A stretch of 64,000 nt of DNA from an uncultured Pelagibacteraceae bacterium (lineage in GTDB: Bacteria; Pseudomonadota; Alphaproteobacteria; Pelagibacterales; Pelagibacteraceae): the NCBI GenBank assembly GCA_902633335.1, contig CACPFY010000004.1, positions 1-64,000 of the forward strand, in the 5' to 3' direction. Below, piece by piece: positions 40,808 through 50,773 of the stretch. Position 1 is the first letter of the stretch. The number at the start of each line of letters is the position of its first letter. A model generated the notes under the pieces. It was not told where the DNA came from and did not search any database. It was given only the letters and a program-made list of their open reading frames with translations. Position numbers and translations under genes: made by a program.

Positions 40808-41740
40808 ATGAAAATTTTATCTGGAACTAGTAATCCTAAACTCAGCAAAGAAATCTCAAAATTACTTAAGCTAAAACTTGTTAATACAAACATTAAAAGA
40901 TTCTCCGACGGTGAAATTTATATTGAAATTAACGAAAACATAAGAGGAAACAGTGTGTTTGTAATTCAGTCGACTTCTAATCCTGCAAATGACAACTTAA
41001 TGGAATTATTGCTTTGCGTTGATGCTTTAAGAAGATCTTCTGCAAAAAATATAACCGCTGTTATTCCATACTACGGGTATGCCAGACAAGATAGAAAAGT
41101 TGTGCCAAGAACTTCAATTTCTGCAAAAGTCGTTGCAAATCTAATTACAAATGCTGGTGCAAGTAGAGTTGTAACAGTCGACTTACATGCCGGTCAAATA
41201 CAAGGATTTTTTGATATGCCAGTTGATAACCTTTTTACGACTCCTTTATTTGCAAGATACATAAAAAAAAAATTAAAAAATAAAAAATTGATCTGTGTAT
41301 CACCTGATGTTGGTGGAGTACAAAGAACAAGAGGACTTGCTACAAAGATTAAAGCAGACTTAGCAATTATTGACAAGAGAAGACCTAAGCCTGGTAAATC
41401 TCAAGTCATGAATATAATAGGTAACGTAAAAGGTAAAACTTGTATTATCGTGGATGACATAATTGATAGTGGGGGAACAATTATAAACGCTGTTGATGCT
41501 TTAAAGAAGAATGGGGCAACTGAAGTTTATGTATTTATTACCCATGCTGTCTTAAGTGGTGATGCAGCTAATAAAATTAAAAAATCAAAAATAAAAAAAT
41601 TAATAATAACTGATACAATTGATAACTCTCATAAAATAAAAAATAACAACAAAATTGAGGTATTATCTATCTCATCATTAATGGCTGAAGCTATAAAAAG
41701 AATTTCAAACTCTACATCGGTGTCAGATTTGTTCAATTAA
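40808..41740 (+). CDS. prs: Prs, ribose-phosphate pyrophosphokinase
   Basis: Makes PRPP for nucleotide, histidine and tryptophan synthesis. The 310-residue class I enzyme shows FSDGEIYIEINENIRG, PYYGYARQDRK, DLHAGQIQGFFDMPVDNL and the PRPP loop VDDIIDSGGT. Normal length. It heads the prs-rplY-pth-ychF run. Confidence 0.97.
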   Translation: MKILSGTSNPKLSKEISKLLKLKLVNTNIKRFSDGEIYIEINENIRGNSVFVIQSTSNPANDNLMELLLCVDALRRSSAKNITAVIPYYGYARQDRKVVPRTSISAKVVANLITNAGASRVVTVDLHAGQIQGFFDMPVDNLFTTPLFARYIKKKLKNKKLICVSPDVGGVQRTRGLATKIKADLAIIDKRRPKPGKSQVMNIIGNVKGKTCIIVDDIIDSGGTIINAVDALKKNGATEVYVFITHAVLSGDAANKIKKSKIKKLIITDTIDNSHKIKNNNKIEVLSISSLMAEAIKRISNSTSVSDLFN

Positions 41741-41795
41741 CACTTGTTTTATTTTTAAAGTTGAGTTAAATAACCTTTTCAAATTTTAAATATTT

Positions 41796-42560
41796 ATGAT
41801 TAATATAAAAGCTACAATTAGAGAAAAGTCTTCTGCAGGCTATACGAACAAATTAAGGTTAGATGGTTTCATTCCAGCAATTTTATATGGTGGAAAAAAT
41901 GAAAATGAAAAAATATCTATAGCAAAAAAAGATTTAAGAAATTTTATAAAAAATGAGTCTTTTTTATCTACAGTATTTGAAATTGAAATTAATGGTAAAA
42001 AAGAAAAAGTTTTACCTCGTGATGTAGCATATCATGTTACCACAATGGAACCAATACATTTAGATTTGATGAGAATAGTTTCAGGAACTAAAATTGCGAT
42101 AGAAATCCCTGTAAAATTTATTAATAACAACGACTCTCCCGGTTTAAAAAGAGGTGGTGTGTTAAATATTGTGAGAAGAAAAGTTGAGCTAAGATGTCCT
42201 GCGGATAGTATACCTGAAGATATTACAATAGATTTAGCTGGTACAGACATAGGGACAAGTATAAAAATTTCCTCTGTAAAATTGCCTGAAAGTGTAACGC
42301 CTGTTATTGTTGACAGGGATTTTGTAATAGCAACAGTAGCAGCACCAACAATTATTAAAGAACCAGAAAAACCAGCTGAAGGTGAAGCAGCAGAGGGAGT
42401 GGAAGGGGAAGCACCTGCTGAAGGAGCAGAAGGCAAAACCGAAGCAGCTAGCAAAGATGGTGATCAGGCTAAAAAAGACGATAAAGGTAAAGAGGCTGCT
42501 ACTGATAAAAAACCTGCGGACAAAAAACCGGCAGAGAAAAAACCGGCTGAGAAAAAATAA
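41796..42560 (+). CDS. rplY: Ribosomal protein bL25 (Ctc type) with a long charged C-terminal tail
   Basis: 5S rRNA-binding large-subunit protein. The N-terminal L25 domain (RDVAYHVTTMEPIHLDLMR, VSGTKIAIEIPVKF) and the TL5 beta domain (GGVLNIVRRKVELRCPADSI) are normal. After about residue 190 a tail of 60 residues follows: first acidic/alanine-rich (AEGEAAEGVEGEAPAEGAEG), then Lys-rich with near-repeats of DKKPAEKK. The tail DNA is more GC-rich and partly tandem-repeated. Followed 5 bases later by pth. Confidence 0.95.
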   Translation: MINIKATIREKSSAGYTNKLRLDGFIPAILYGGKNENEKISIAKKDLRNFIKNESFLSTVFEIEINGKKEKVLPRDVAYHVTTMEPIHLDLMRIVSGTKIAIEIPVKFINNNDSPGLKRGGVLNIVRRKVELRCPADSIPEDITIDLAGTDIGTSIKISSVKLPESVTPVIVDRDFVIATVAAPTIIKEPEKPAEGEAAEGVEGEAPAEGAEGKTEAASKDGDQAKKDDKGKEAATDKKPADKKPAEKKPAEKK

Positions 42561-42565
42561 ATAAT

Positions 42566-43138
42566 ATGCTTTTACTTGTTGGATTAGGAAATCCTGGACC
42601 TGATAGTGAGAATAATCGTCATAATATTGGTTTTAAGATAATTGATGCCATCAATTCTCACTTTAAACTGTCAAAGCAAAAACCAAAATTTAAAGGTCTT
42701 CTCACAACAGGAAATATAGAGTCTAAAAAAGTTTACGCGATTAAACCTCTTACTTTCATGAATAACTCTGGAACAGCAATTAAAGAATTAATTGATTATT
42801 TTAAAATCGATGCAAAAAATGTGATAGTTTTTCATGATGATCTTGATATAGATTTTGGAAAAGTTAAAGCAAAAGTAGGTGGAACAAGTGCTGGTCATAA
42901 CGGTATTAAATCAATAGATAAGTTTATTGGAACAGATTATTCAAGAGTAAGAGTTGGCATAGGTCATCCAAAGGAAAAGAAAAGAGTAAATAGCCATGTG
43001 CTTGAAGATTTTAAAGATGACGAAGAGGAAAGAATAAAAGAAATTACTGAAAATATTGTAAAACTAGTTCCAACTTTAATAGATAAGAAAATCGATTTAT
43101 TTTCGAGTAAAGTAAATCAGAATTTAAATGGGATTTAA
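42566..43138 (+). CDS. pth: Peptidyl-tRNA hydrolase
   Basis: Frees tRNA from prematurely released peptidyl-tRNA. The 190-residue protein has LLVGLGNPG, the catalytic His19 in NRHNIGF, the LTFMNNSG loop, FHDDLDIDFGK (catalytic Asp region), GGTSAGHNGIKSI and RVRVGIGHP. It ends 11 bases inside the ychF start, and the rplY-pth-ychF order is common. Confidence 0.97.
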   Translation: MLLLVGLGNPGPDSENNRHNIGFKIIDAINSHFKLSKQKPKFKGLLTTGNIESKKVYAIKPLTFMNNSGTAIKELIDYFKIDAKNVIVFHDDLDIDFGKVKAKVGGTSAGHNGIKSIDKFIGTDYSRVRVGIGHPKEKKRVNSHVLEDFKDDEEERIKEITENIVKLVPTLIDKKIDLFSSKVNQNLNGI

Positions 43139-44198
43139 GTGCGGTATTGTGGGTTTGCCTAATGTGGGTAAATCAACTTTATTTAATGCTTTAACATCAA
43201 CAAAAAATGCTGAGGCTGCTAATTTTCCGTTCTGTACAATTGATCCTAATATTGGTGTAGTTGACGTACCGGACAATCGTTTGGATACTCTTGCGAAATT
43301 ATCTGATTCCAAAAAAAAAATTTATACTACGATTACTTTTGTTGATATTGCTGGTTTAGTAAAAGGGGCTTCAAAGGGGGAAGGTTTAGGAAATAAATTT
43401 TTATCTCACATTAGAGAAGTTGATGCAATTATTCACTTAGTAAGATGTTTTGAAAGTGAAAATATTCAGCATGTCAACAACAAAGTAAATCCAGTGGAAG
43501 ATCTCGAAACTATTAAAACAGAGATTGCATTGTCAGATATTGAAACTATTCAAAAAAAACTTGAAAAATCAAAAAAAAAGCTTCTATCTCAAAAAGAAGT
43601 TGAAATTTTAGAAAAATCGCTCGAAGTGCTAAATAATGGAAGTGAACTTAACTCTTTAGAACACCCGTCAAAAGCATTTTTAAGTCAAATAGGTTTGCTT
43701 AGTTTAAAACCTAAAATAATAGTATGTAACGTTGATGAAGCGACTTTAAAAAATGGGAATGATCATACATTTAATATTATGAAAACTTATTCAAAAGAAA
43801 AAGTGATAACTATATGTGCAGATATTGAAGATCAACTATCAAGTCTAACAGGTGACGAAAAATCTAGATTTATGAAAGAGATAGGTCTTGAAAAAATGGG
43901 TATTAATAAACTTATTAAAGAAGGATATGACTTGCTTGGTTTAGAAACTTTTTTTACGTCCGGCAAGGAAGAGAGTAGAGCTTGGACAGTGAGGAAAAAT
44001 ACTTCAGCACCGAAAGCTGCTGGTGTTATACATACTGATTTTGAAAAAAATTTCATAAGAGCAGAGGCTGTTGACACCTCAGATTTTATTAAATTTGGTA
44101 GTGCTGAAAAGTGTAAAGAAAATGGAAAATTAAGAATAGAAGGTAAAGATTATATTGTTAAAGATGGTGATGTTCTATACTTCAGGGTTAACCCGTGA
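43128..44198 (+). CDS. ychF: YchF/OLA1-family ATPase
   Basis: Obg-related P-loop protein that hydrolyses ATP and binds ribosomes. The 356 residues show G1 GIVGLPNVGKST, FCTIDPN, G3 DIAGLVKGASKGEGLG, the altered G4 NVDEA (the family's ATP-selective form of NKxD) and the C-terminal TGS-like domain ending [10 protein letters not shown]. It overlaps the convergent petC by 24 bases. Confidence 0.96.
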   Translation: MGFKCGIVGLPNVGKSTLFNALTSTKNAEAANFPFCTIDPNIGVVDVPDNRLDTLAKLSDSKKKIYTTITFVDIAGLVKGASKGEGLGNKFLSHIREVDAIIHLVRCFESENIQHVNNKVNPVEDLETIKTEIALSDIETIQKKLEKSKKKLLSQKEVEILEKSLEVLNNGSELNSLEHPSKAFLSQIGLLSLKPKIIVCNVDEATLKNGNDHTFNIMKTYSKEKVITICADIEDQLSSLTGDEKSRFMKEIGLEKMGINKLIKEGYDLLGLETFFTSGKEESRAWTVRKNTSAPKAAGVIHTDFEKNFIRAEAVDTSDFIKFGSAEKCKENGKLRIEGKDYIVKDGDVLYFRVNP

Positions 44199-44951
44199 CC
44201 ATATTTTTTTCATACTTAAAAAAACTAAAATTGATAGTAAAACTAAATATAAAATTACTTTAACTCCGGTTTTATGTCTGCTTTCTAGCTCTGGTTCTGC
44301 AGCCCAACTTAGAAAAGTAGTAACGTCCTTTGCCATTTGATCAACTGTTGCCTCTGTCCCATCAGCATAATCTACTAAACCATCAGACAAATTATTTGGC
44401 ATTTTAATCTTATTACCAATCATATATTTGTTGTAATAAACGCCTTCATCTAATGTTACCCCAGTAGGCGGATCTTCATAACCAACTAAAACTGAGTAAA
44501 TATAATTGGCGCCCCCTTTTCTTGCTTTCACCAATACAGACATGTCAGGAGGATAAGCTCCTCCGTTAGCTGCTGCAGCTGCATTAACATTTGGGTAAGG
44601 ACTTACAAATTTATCAGAAGGTCTCCCTGGTCTAGTAAACATTTCCCCTTGAGCATCTGGACCATCAGTCACCTCAAAACCTGCTGCTATAGCTTTAACC
44701 TCTTCCTCTGAGAATTCAGGACCACCAGGCTCACCAAGATTTCTATAACTCAAATACTGCATTGAATGACAAGATGCACAAACCTCATTATATACCTGAT
44801 ATCCTCTTTGTAGAGACGCTCTATCGAATTTACCAAGTAAACCTTTGAAGCTCCAATCAACTTTAATTGGATCAATTTGTTCTGCGGACTTAAGAGTATT
44901 AAAAATAGTTAGAGATAACAGTATACAAAAAAATAATTTAAATTTTTTCAT
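44175..44951 (-). CDS. petC: Cytochrome c1 of the bc1 complex
   Basis: Haem c subunit that passes electrons from the Rieske protein to cytochrome c. The 258 residues include a signal peptide (about 22 residues), haem-binding C58-A-S-C61-H62, the [11 protein letters not shown] segment, a candidate axial Met in [11 protein letters not shown] and one C-terminal membrane anchor ([16 protein letters not shown]). Last gene of the petABC operon; its start overlaps the petB end by 14 bases. Confidence 0.97.
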   Translation of the reverse strand: MKKFKLFFCILLSLTIFNTLKSAEQIDPIKVDWSFKGLLGKFDRASLQRGYQVYNEVCASCHSMQYLSYRNLGEPGGPEFSEEEVKAIAAGFEVTDGPDAQGEMFTRPGRPSDKFVSPYPNVNAAAAANGGAYPPDMSVLVKARKGGANYIYSVLVGYEDPPTGVTLDEGVYYNKYMIGNKIKMPNNLSDGLVDYADGTEATVDQMAKDVTTFLSWAAEPELESRHKTGVKVILYLVLLSILVFLSMKKIWSRVNPEV

Positions 44952-46197
44952 TATCCTTCTTCGCTATTGAATAATCAGCCGACCCTGATAGGACTGGCTC
45001 AGATATGCTTAAAGGGACAGGTTCAGTTTTTTCTAAATATCCAACTACTGGTAATATTACTAAAAAGTGAAGGAAGTAATAAACAGTACCAACTCTTGCC
45101 AATACTAGGTAAATACCTTCAGCTGGCATTGCTCCCACGTATCCTAGAACCAACACATCTAATATTAAAATCCAAAAGAATTGTCTGTAGATTGGTCTAA
45201 ATACTGCTGATCTTACCTTAGATGTATCTAACCAAGGTAGCACAAATAAAATAAATATTGCACCGAACATAAGAATTACACCACCTAGTTTATCTGGAAC
45301 TGATCTTAAAATTGCATAGAAAGGTAGTAAATACCATTCAGGCACTATATGTGCTGGAGTAACCATTGGATTAGCTTGGATGTAATTATCTGAATGTCCT
45401 AAAACATTAGGAGCGAAAAATACAAAACCAGCAAAAATAATCATAAAAAGAAGTAAAGCAAAGGTATCTTTAATAGTAATATAAGGATGAAAAGGAACAG
45501 TATCTTTAGATGGTTTTTTTATGTCTATGCCAACTGGATTATTGTTTCCTGGTACATGCAATGCCCATATATGTAAAACGACTAAACCTAAAATTAGAAA
45601 AGGTATTAAATAATGCAAGCTAAAAAATCTTGTCAATGTAGGATTGTCAACCGAATATGCGCCCCATAGCCATGTAGTTATACTATCCCCAACTAAAGGA
45701 ATTGCACTAAATAAATTCGTAATAACTGTTGCACCCCAAAAACTCATTTGACCCCAAGGCAAAACATAGCCCATAAATGCGGCAGCCATCATTAAAAGAT
45801 AAATCATTAAACCTAATATCCATATTATCTCTCTTGGAGACTTGTAAGATCCATAGAATAAAGATCTAAATATATGAATATAAACTGCTAAGAAAAACAT
45901 TGAAGCTCCATTACTATGAATATATCTAATTAACCAACCGTAATTAACATCTCTCATAATATGCTCTACACTAGCAAAAGCTAAATCTGCGTGCGCAACA
46001 TAATGCATAGCTAGAACTATTCCAGTAATAATTTGCGTCAACAAACAAAAAGTTAATATACCTCCGAAGGTCCACCAATAGTTTAGATTTTTAGGAGTTG
46101 GATAATCTGTTAAATGGGAAGCTAATGACAGCAAAGGTAGTCTATCATTAAACCACTTTCCAGCTTTTGATTTTGGTACGTATTCTTGTTCACTCAT
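44938..46197 (-). CDS. petB: Cytochrome b of the bc1 complex
   Basis: Membrane subunit with two b haems and the Qo/Qi sites. The 419-residue, roughly eight-helix protein carries [18 protein letters not shown], the haem-ligand helix pairs ([31 protein letters not shown]), [18 protein letters not shown] and the Qo motif PEWY in [15 protein letters not shown]. It sits between petA and petC. The length is typical of alphaproteobacterial single-chain cytochrome b rather than the split b6/IV form. Confidence 0.98.
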   Translation of the reverse strand: MSEQEYVPKSKAGKWFNDRLPLLSLASHLTDYPTPKNLNYWWTFGGILTFCLLTQIITGIVLAMHYVAHADLAFASVEHIMRDVNYGWLIRYIHSNGASMFFLAVYIHIFRSLFYGSYKSPREIIWILGLMIYLLMMAAAFMGYVLPWGQMSFWGATVITNLFSAIPLVGDSITTWLWGAYSVDNPTLTRFFSLHYLIPFLILGLVVLHIWALHVPGNNNPVGIDIKKPSKDTVPFHPYITIKDTFALLLFMIIFAGFVFFAPNVLGHSDNYIQANPMVTPAHIVPEWYLLPFYAILRSVPDKLGGVILMFGAIFILFVLPWLDTSKVRSAVFRPIYRQFFWILILDVLVLGYVGAMPAEGIYLVLARVGTVYYFLHFLVILPVVGYLEKTEPVPLSISEPVLSGSADYSIAKKDNEKI

Positions 46198-46202
46198 AAA
46201 TA

Positions 46203-46727
46203 TTATCCAATTTTAATAGTGTTAGCGTCAACAAACTCATATTTTGGTATTTCCATATTCTTAGGTGCTGGACCTTTTCTAATTCTACCAGACAAATCAT
46301 AATGTGATCCATGACAAGGGCAAAACCATCCTTTATAGTCTCCTTTGTTTGAAAGCGGGACGCATCCCAAATGCGTACAAACACCTAACATAACTAACCA
46401 TTCGTCTTTTCCACTTTTAACTCTCTCTTCATCTTTTTCAGGATGAGGAAGATCTTTCAAAGAAACTGATCTTGCCTCTAAAATTTCCTCTTGAGTTCGT
46501 CTTTTTAAAAAAACTGGTTTTCCTCTCCACAAAACAGTAATTGATTTTCCCGGTTCAATTTGACTTATGTCCACCTCTGTTGTTGCTAAAGCCTTTTGAG
46601 CTTTATCAGGATTCATTTGGTCTATCAAAGGCCATATCACTGCGCCTAGACCTACAGCGCCTACTGTGTAACTAGTTGTAAATAAAAAATCTCTTCTAGT
46701 TGTTGTTTTTTTTTCTGATTTGTCCAT
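46203..46727 (-). CDS. petA: Rieske iron-sulfur protein of the bc1 complex
   Basis: 2Fe-2S subunit that oxidises quinol at Qo. The 174 residues begin with a twin-arginine signal (TTRRDFLF) and a single N-terminal membrane helix. The cluster ligands lie in CTHLGC (C117, H119) and CPCHGSHY (C136, H139), with C122 and C138 forming the disulfide pair. First gene of the bc1 operon, divergent from trmL. Confidence 0.97.
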   Translation of the reverse strand: MDKSEKKTTTRRDFLFTTSYTVGAVGLGAVIWPLIDQMNPDKAQKALATTEVDISQIEPGKSITVLWRGKPVFLKRRTQEEILEARSVSLKDLPHPEKDEERVKSGKDEWLVMLGVCTHLGCVPLSNKGDYKGWFCPCHGSHYDLSGRIRKGPAPKNMEIPKYEFVDANTIKIG

Positions 46728-46810
46728 ATTGATGTTTATACTCTTATTTATTAAATAAGACAGAAAATTAACATTTTCTAGGGTCAGAATGACACATAAT
46801 ATTATTAATA

Positions 46811-47260
46811 ATGATTAGTATTGCTCTATATAAACCTGATATCCCTCAAAACACTGCGTCGATTTTAAGGCTTTGTGCATGCTTCGGACTTAAAACGCAT
46901 ATTATTGAGCCATGCGGTTTTAATCTTAACGACAATAGGTTTAAAAGAGTAGCTATGGATTATATAAATCATAGTAGTATTATAAGGTATGAAAGTTTAG
47001 AGGATCTTATAAAAAAAAACAAAAAGTCTAGAATAATACTAATGTCAACTAAAGGTAAAAAATCACTATTTAGATTTAAGTTTAAGAATAATGACATGAT
47101 TCTTTTAGGTAGAGAGAGCAAAGGTGTACCAGAATATGTTCACAACGAACTTCAAAATGTTATAAAGATTCCTATAGCCTCTCAAACAAGATCTTTAAAT
47201 GTTTCAATAGCTGCTTCAATTGCAGCAGCAGAAGCTCTAAGACAAATTAAAATATTTTGA
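46811..47260 (+). CDS. trmL: TrmL-like tRNA (cytidine/uridine-34-2'-O)-methyltransferase
   Basis: SPOUT-fold enzyme that 2'-O-methylates the wobble base of tRNA-Leu. The 149-residue protein has LYKPDIPQNTASILRLCACF, HIIEPCGF, the knot motifs MILLGRESKGVPE and IKIPIASQTRSLNVSIAASI. The small size, without an RNA-binding extension, fits TrmL. hemF follows after one base. Confidence 0.95.
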   Translation: MISIALYKPDIPQNTASILRLCACFGLKTHIIEPCGFNLNDNRFKRVAMDYINHSSIIRYESLEDLIKKNKKSRIILMSTKGKKSLFRFKFKNNDMILLGRESKGVPEYVHNELQNVIKIPIASQTRSLNVSIAASIAAAEALRQIKIF

Positions 47261-47261
47261 C

Positions 47262-48086
47262 ATGGATATCGAAGAAAAAAAAATATATTCAGATAAATGG
47301 TTTTCATATTTACAAGCACAAATATGCAATCATTTTGAAAAAATAGAGAAAGATACTAAAAGTTCGAAGAAATTTGTTTCTAAAAATTGGGTTAAAAATT
47401 CTAAAGGTGGAGGTGGTACTTATAAAATATTAAAAAAAGGAAAAATTTTTGATAAAGTAGGTGTAAATAAATCAACAGTTTCTGGTATATTCTCAAAAAA
47501 ATTTCGTAAAAATATTCCTGGAGCCCAAAAAGATGGTAAATATTGGGCGTCTGGAATTTCAGTAGTGGCTCATATGAAAAACCCAAAAATTCCTGCTATT
47601 CATTTTAATACGAGATTTATAGTTACATCAAAAAATTGGTTTGGAGGCGGAATAGATTTAACACCTTGCTTCAAAGATAAAGTTGAGGAAAAATATTTTC
47701 ACTCCACTTTAAAGAGAGTCTGTAAAGAAAATAATAAAAACTATAATAGATATAAAAAATGGTGTGATAAATATTTCTTTTTACCTCACAGAAACGAACC
47801 TAGAGGAATCGGTGGTATATTTTTCGATTATGAAAACAAAAATTGGGAAAAAGACTTTAAGTTCATTAGAGAGGTTGGAATGAGTTTTTTAGAAATATCA
47901 AAAAAAATAATTAAGAGAAAAATGAAACTAAGATATAAAGATAAAGATAAAGATAAACAACTCCTCAAGAGAGGTAGATACATAGAATTTAATCTATTGT
48001 ACGATAGAGGAACAAAATTTGGTTTAAATTCTGGAGGAAATACTGAAGCAATTTTAATGTCTTTGCCTCCAAAAGCTAAATGGTAA
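47262..48086 (+). CDS. hemF: HemF, oxygen-dependent coproporphyrinogen III oxidase
   Basis: Converts coproporphyrinogen III to protoporphyrinogen IX with oxygen, in haem synthesis. The 274 residues include ASGISVVAHMKNP, PAIHFNTRF, FGGGIDLTPCF, KYFFLPHRNEPRGIGGIFFD and GRYIEFNLLYDRGTKFGL. Slightly short at the C-terminus (ends PPKAKW) but all conserved blocks are present. It contains a small AAAGAT microsatellite (residues DKDKDK near 230). The end abuts greA. Confidence 0.95.
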   Translation: MDIEEKKIYSDKWFSYLQAQICNHFEKIEKDTKSSKKFVSKNWVKNSKGGGGTYKILKKGKIFDKVGVNKSTVSGIFSKKFRKNIPGAQKDGKYWASGISVVAHMKNPKIPAIHFNTRFIVTSKNWFGGGIDLTPCFKDKVEEKYFHSTLKRVCKENNKNYNRYKKWCDKYFFLPHRNEPRGIGGIFFDYENKNWEKDFKFIREVGMSFLEISKKIIKRKMKLRYKDKDKDKQLLKRGRYIEFNLLYDRGTKFGLNSGGNTEAILMSLPPKAKW

Positions 48087-48091
48087 TTAAA

Positions 48092-48568
48092 ATGGATAAA
48101 GAACCAATTACAAAAGATGGTTTAGAAAAACTTAAAAAAGAATTAGCAAATCTGAAAAATATTGAACGTCCAAGAATTGTAGAAGCTATTGCAGAAGCAA
48201 GGTCTCATGGTGATTTAAAAGAAAATGCCGAATATCACGCAGCAAAAGAGCAGCAAGCTAAGATTGAAGGCAGAGTCTTATCTATTAATGATACAATAGC
48301 AAGAGCAAATGTAATTGATGTAACTAAGTTGGAAAACAACGGTAAAGTAATATTTGGTTCAACAATTGTAGTTGAAGATTTGGAAACAAAAAAGAAAATC
48401 AAGTATAAACTAGTAGGTAAAGATGAAGCTGATATAAATTTTAATCTGATTTATTTTAAAAGTCCTATAGGGAAATCTTTAATAGGTAAAGCTTGTAATG
48501 ATATGGTTAGTGTAGAAACACCATCAGGAGAAAGAAATTTTGAGATTTTACAAGTAGACTATATTTAA
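48092..48568 (+). CDS. greA: GreA transcript cleavage factor
   Basis: Rescues backtracked RNA polymerase. The N-terminal coiled coil (DGLEKLKKELANLKN) has the acidic tip in EARSHGDLKENAEYHAAKEQ. The C-terminal FKBP-like domain ends SPIGKSLIGKACNDMV. An ATG at 48080 is also in frame but overlaps hemF; the ATG at 48092 matches the family N-terminus. It is convergent with the CCA-adding gene (4-base overlap). Confidence 0.96.
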   Translation: MDKEPITKDGLEKLKKELANLKNIERPRIVEAIAEARSHGDLKENAEYHAAKEQQAKIEGRVLSINDTIARANVIDVTKLENNGKVIFGSTIVVEDLETKKKIKYKLVGKDEADINFNLIYFKSPIGKSLIGKACNDMVSVETPSGERNFEILQVDYI

Positions 48569-49830
48569 TTTGTAGATGAATTTTTCTTAATTATTGTTTC
48601 GATTTCTTCAGATGATAAGTTAAAATTATTTTCTACCCAAAACCTTTCAGCCTCTTTCAAAATTTTTCCAATTTTTTTTCCTTCTTGAATACCTTTTTTG
48701 ATTAAAAATTTTCCATCAAATGGAAATTTTGGAATAAAGATTTTTTCTATTACTTGAAAAAAACTAATTTCTTTAGAAGCAATTTTTTTTTTATCTAATA
48801 AATTTAAACAGAATAATATTTTCAGATTTTTTACACCTATATTATACAAATTATTCTTTAATTTTTTCTTAAAAAACTCTTTATCAAATTTAGAGTCTCT
48901 AAACTTATTACCCAGCAAGTATAAGTTTTCATGGACTTTATTTGACACTTTGTATTTATGGGAAAAATATTCATGATTACCTTTTAAGTCTACAAGTAAT
49001 ATAGCTAATAGTAATATTTCTGAATTTTCTATATGGTTTTTAATTAAACTGAAATTTTTAAATCTATCAATTTTTTTAAATTCCGGAAAAACTAAACAAA
49101 AAATTTCTAATAATTCTTTATTATCAATCAACTTAAAAAAATTTTCTAATTTAAGTATTTTTTGTAATTCTGATAAAACTCGTTCTTTAGAAAGATTTTT
49201 AATACCATTTAATTTTAATTTGATTGCCTTGACTGTAGTGTGCTCTACAACAGAATTATATTGTATTGAAAATCTTAAAAATCTTATGATTCTTAAAAAA
49301 TCTTCCTCTATTCTTGTTTGTGGATCCCCAATAAATTTAACAACTTTATTATTAAGATCGTTAATTCCTTGCTGCGGATCAAAAATTTTTCCTTTTTTAT
49401 TTAAATAAATTGCATTTATTGTAAAATCTCTTCTCTTAGAATCTTCTTTCCAATTATCGATTGTTTCTATTTCAGCATGTCTACCATCAGTTCTGATATC
49501 TTTTCTTAAAGTAGTTAATTCAAATTTTTTATTTTCTAATACAACAGTTACAGATCCATGTTCAATTCCTGTATCAATGATTTTAAATTTGGAATGTTGT
49601 AATTTTTTTTTTACTTCATCCGGAGTAAATATTGTTGCAATATCAATGTCTTCAATTTTTTTGGACTGTAAATGATTTCTTACACAGCCTCCGACAAACA
49701 TTGCTACTTCTTTTCCTTTAGTCTCACCTTTTTCTAAATTTTTAAATAATAATTTTATATCTTTTGAATTATAAAATGGAAAAAAATATTTACTAATTGT
49801 TAAGGTTAAATATCTAATAAATTTTTTCAT
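48565..49830 (-). CDS. cca: CCA-adding enzyme / poly(A) polymerase family nucleotidyltransferase
   Basis: Class II nucleotidyltransferase that repairs tRNA 3' ends or adds poly(A). It shows MFVGGCVRNHL, the metal-binding DIDIAT, the RRDFTINAIY motif, DLNNKVVKFIGDPQTRIEED and LRIIRFLRFSIQY. The in-frame ATG at 49884 lies inside the tRNA-Gln gene, so the ATG at 49830 is preferred (about 421 residues). Both tRNAs in this window already encode CCA, pointing to a repair role. It lies 5 bases after tRNA-Gln, so the two are likely co-transcribed. Confidence 0.88.
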   Translation of the reverse strand: MKKFIRYLTLTISKYFFPFYNSKDIKLLFKNLEKGETKGKEVAMFVGGCVRNHLQSKKIEDIDIATIFTPDEVKKKLQHSKFKIIDTGIEHGSVTVVLENKKFELTTLRKDIRTDGRHAEIETIDNWKEDSKRRDFTINAIYLNKKGKIFDPQQGINDLNNKVVKFIGDPQTRIEEDFLRIIRFLRFSIQYNSVVEHTTVKAIKLKLNGIKNLSKERVLSELQKILKLENFFKLIDNKELLEIFCLVFPEFKKIDRFKNFSLIKNHIENSEILLLAILLVDLKGNHEYFSHKYKVSNKVHENLYLLGNKFRDSKFDKEFFKKKLKNNLYNIGVKNLKILFCLNLLDKKKIASKEISFFQVIEKIFIPKFPFDGKFLIKKGIQEGKKIGKILKEAERFWVENNFNLSSEEIETIIKKNSSTN

Positions 49831-49835
49831 TATTT

Positions 49836-49909
49836 TGGCTGGGGCACTAGGATTCGAACCTAGGATGGTGGTACCAAAAACCACTGCCTTACCGCTTGGC
49901 TATGCCCCA
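49836..49909 (-). tRNA. tRNA-Gln(TTG)
   Basis: A 74-nt cloverleaf on the minus strand with encoded CCA: acceptor TGGGGCA/TGCCCCA with G73, D-arm GCCAAGCGGTAAGGC, anticodon stem-loop GTGGT-TTTTGGT-ACCAC (anticodon TTG), T-arm CTAGG-TTCGAAT-CCTAG. The weak U1-A72 pair and G73 are normal glutamine identity elements. Confidence 0.97.
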
Positions 49910-49942
49910 ATTATTTGCTTCATATATCATAAAATATTTAAA

Positions 49943-50773
49943 TTAAATAGTTTTTGTAATAACGCACCAGTATTTAAGGTATTTTCTTTTCAAATTAGCC
50001 ATTGCTAATTTAGCATTTTTTTTTGAATTAAAAACTCCATAGCAAACAGAGCCGGAGCCAGTCATTCTAGAAAAAATACACCCCTCTAATTTGCCAATAA
50101 ATTTTAAAAGACTAGAAATCTTTAAATACTTCTTTTCTACAATTTGCTGCAAGTCATTACGATCTTTTTTAATTATTTCAATGTATTTTTTTCTATTTAA
50201 TGTTTTAAAATAATTTACGCTTGATTTAGAGCTGAAATTTCTAACTATCCTATATATGTTTTTTGTTTTACAATTAATATTTGGATATACAAGTAAAACA
50301 TATGATTTAATATTATTTTTTATTTTAAAAACTCTTCTTAAATTTTTTTGAAATGAATTATTGTTTAAAAATAATCTAAAATCTGATCCAATTTTTTTTT
50401 CAAGAGCATTTAATAATTTTTCATTAAAATTTTTTTTTAAAAAGTGCCTTGCAATACTAAATGAATTACTAGTCCCTCCTCCTAAGCCTGCGTAAACCGG
50501 TATATTTTTTTTTATTGTAATCTTATAAAAATTATTAATAATTTTAAATTCTCGAAGTAAATTCAATGTGTCAATAATACTATTTTTTTTTGGGTTAACT
50601 TTATTTTTAAATCTTCCATGAAAAATAATTATATCTTTTTTATTTTTTTTTATATAAATTTCATCGTATAAATTAATTAATGTCGAATTAGTTTCAATAT
50701 TATGCAGACCAGATTTTAGTTTTTTCAAAACTCTTAATGTTAAATTAATTTTTGAATAAGACTTTAATCTCAT
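49943..50773 (-). CDS. ispE: IspE, 4-diphosphocytidyl-2-C-methyl-D-erythritol kinase
   Basis: GHMP kinase of the non-mevalonate isoprenoid pathway. The 276 residues begin YSKINLTLRVL (substrate Lys), with the GHMP ATP loop VYAGLGGGTSNS and an IGSDFRLFL segment holding the probable catalytic Asp. The C-terminal MTGSGSVCYGVF glycine loop is present. Its ATG shares a base with the end of the TPR gene upstream, so they form an operon. Supplies isoprenoids that the downstream crtI product would ultimately use. Confidence 0.93.
   Translation of the reverse strand: MRLKSYSKINLTLRVLKKLKSGLHNIETNSTLINLYDEIYIKKNKKDIIIFHGRFKNKVNPKKNSIIDTLNLLREFKIINNFYKITIKKNIPVYAGLGGGTSNSFSIARHFLKKNFNEKLLNALEKKIGSDFRLFLNNNSFQKNLRRVFKIKNNIKSYVLLVYPNINCKTKNIYRIVRNFSSKSSVNYFKTLNRKKYIEIIKKDRNDLQQIVEKKYLKISSLLKFIGKLEGCIFSRMTGSGSVCYGVFNSKKNAKLAMANLKRKYLKYWCVITKTI

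Noticed and set aside
42032-42454. 140-codon open frame antisense to rplY
   Set aside because: Its Ala/Ser/Pro-rich sequence is the complement of the repetitive bL25 tail; no start-site or family evidence.
47933-47957. AAAGAT microsatellite in hemF as a phase-variable tract
   Set aside because: The unit is 6 bp, so changes in copy number keep the frame; it can only alter the length of a charged loop.
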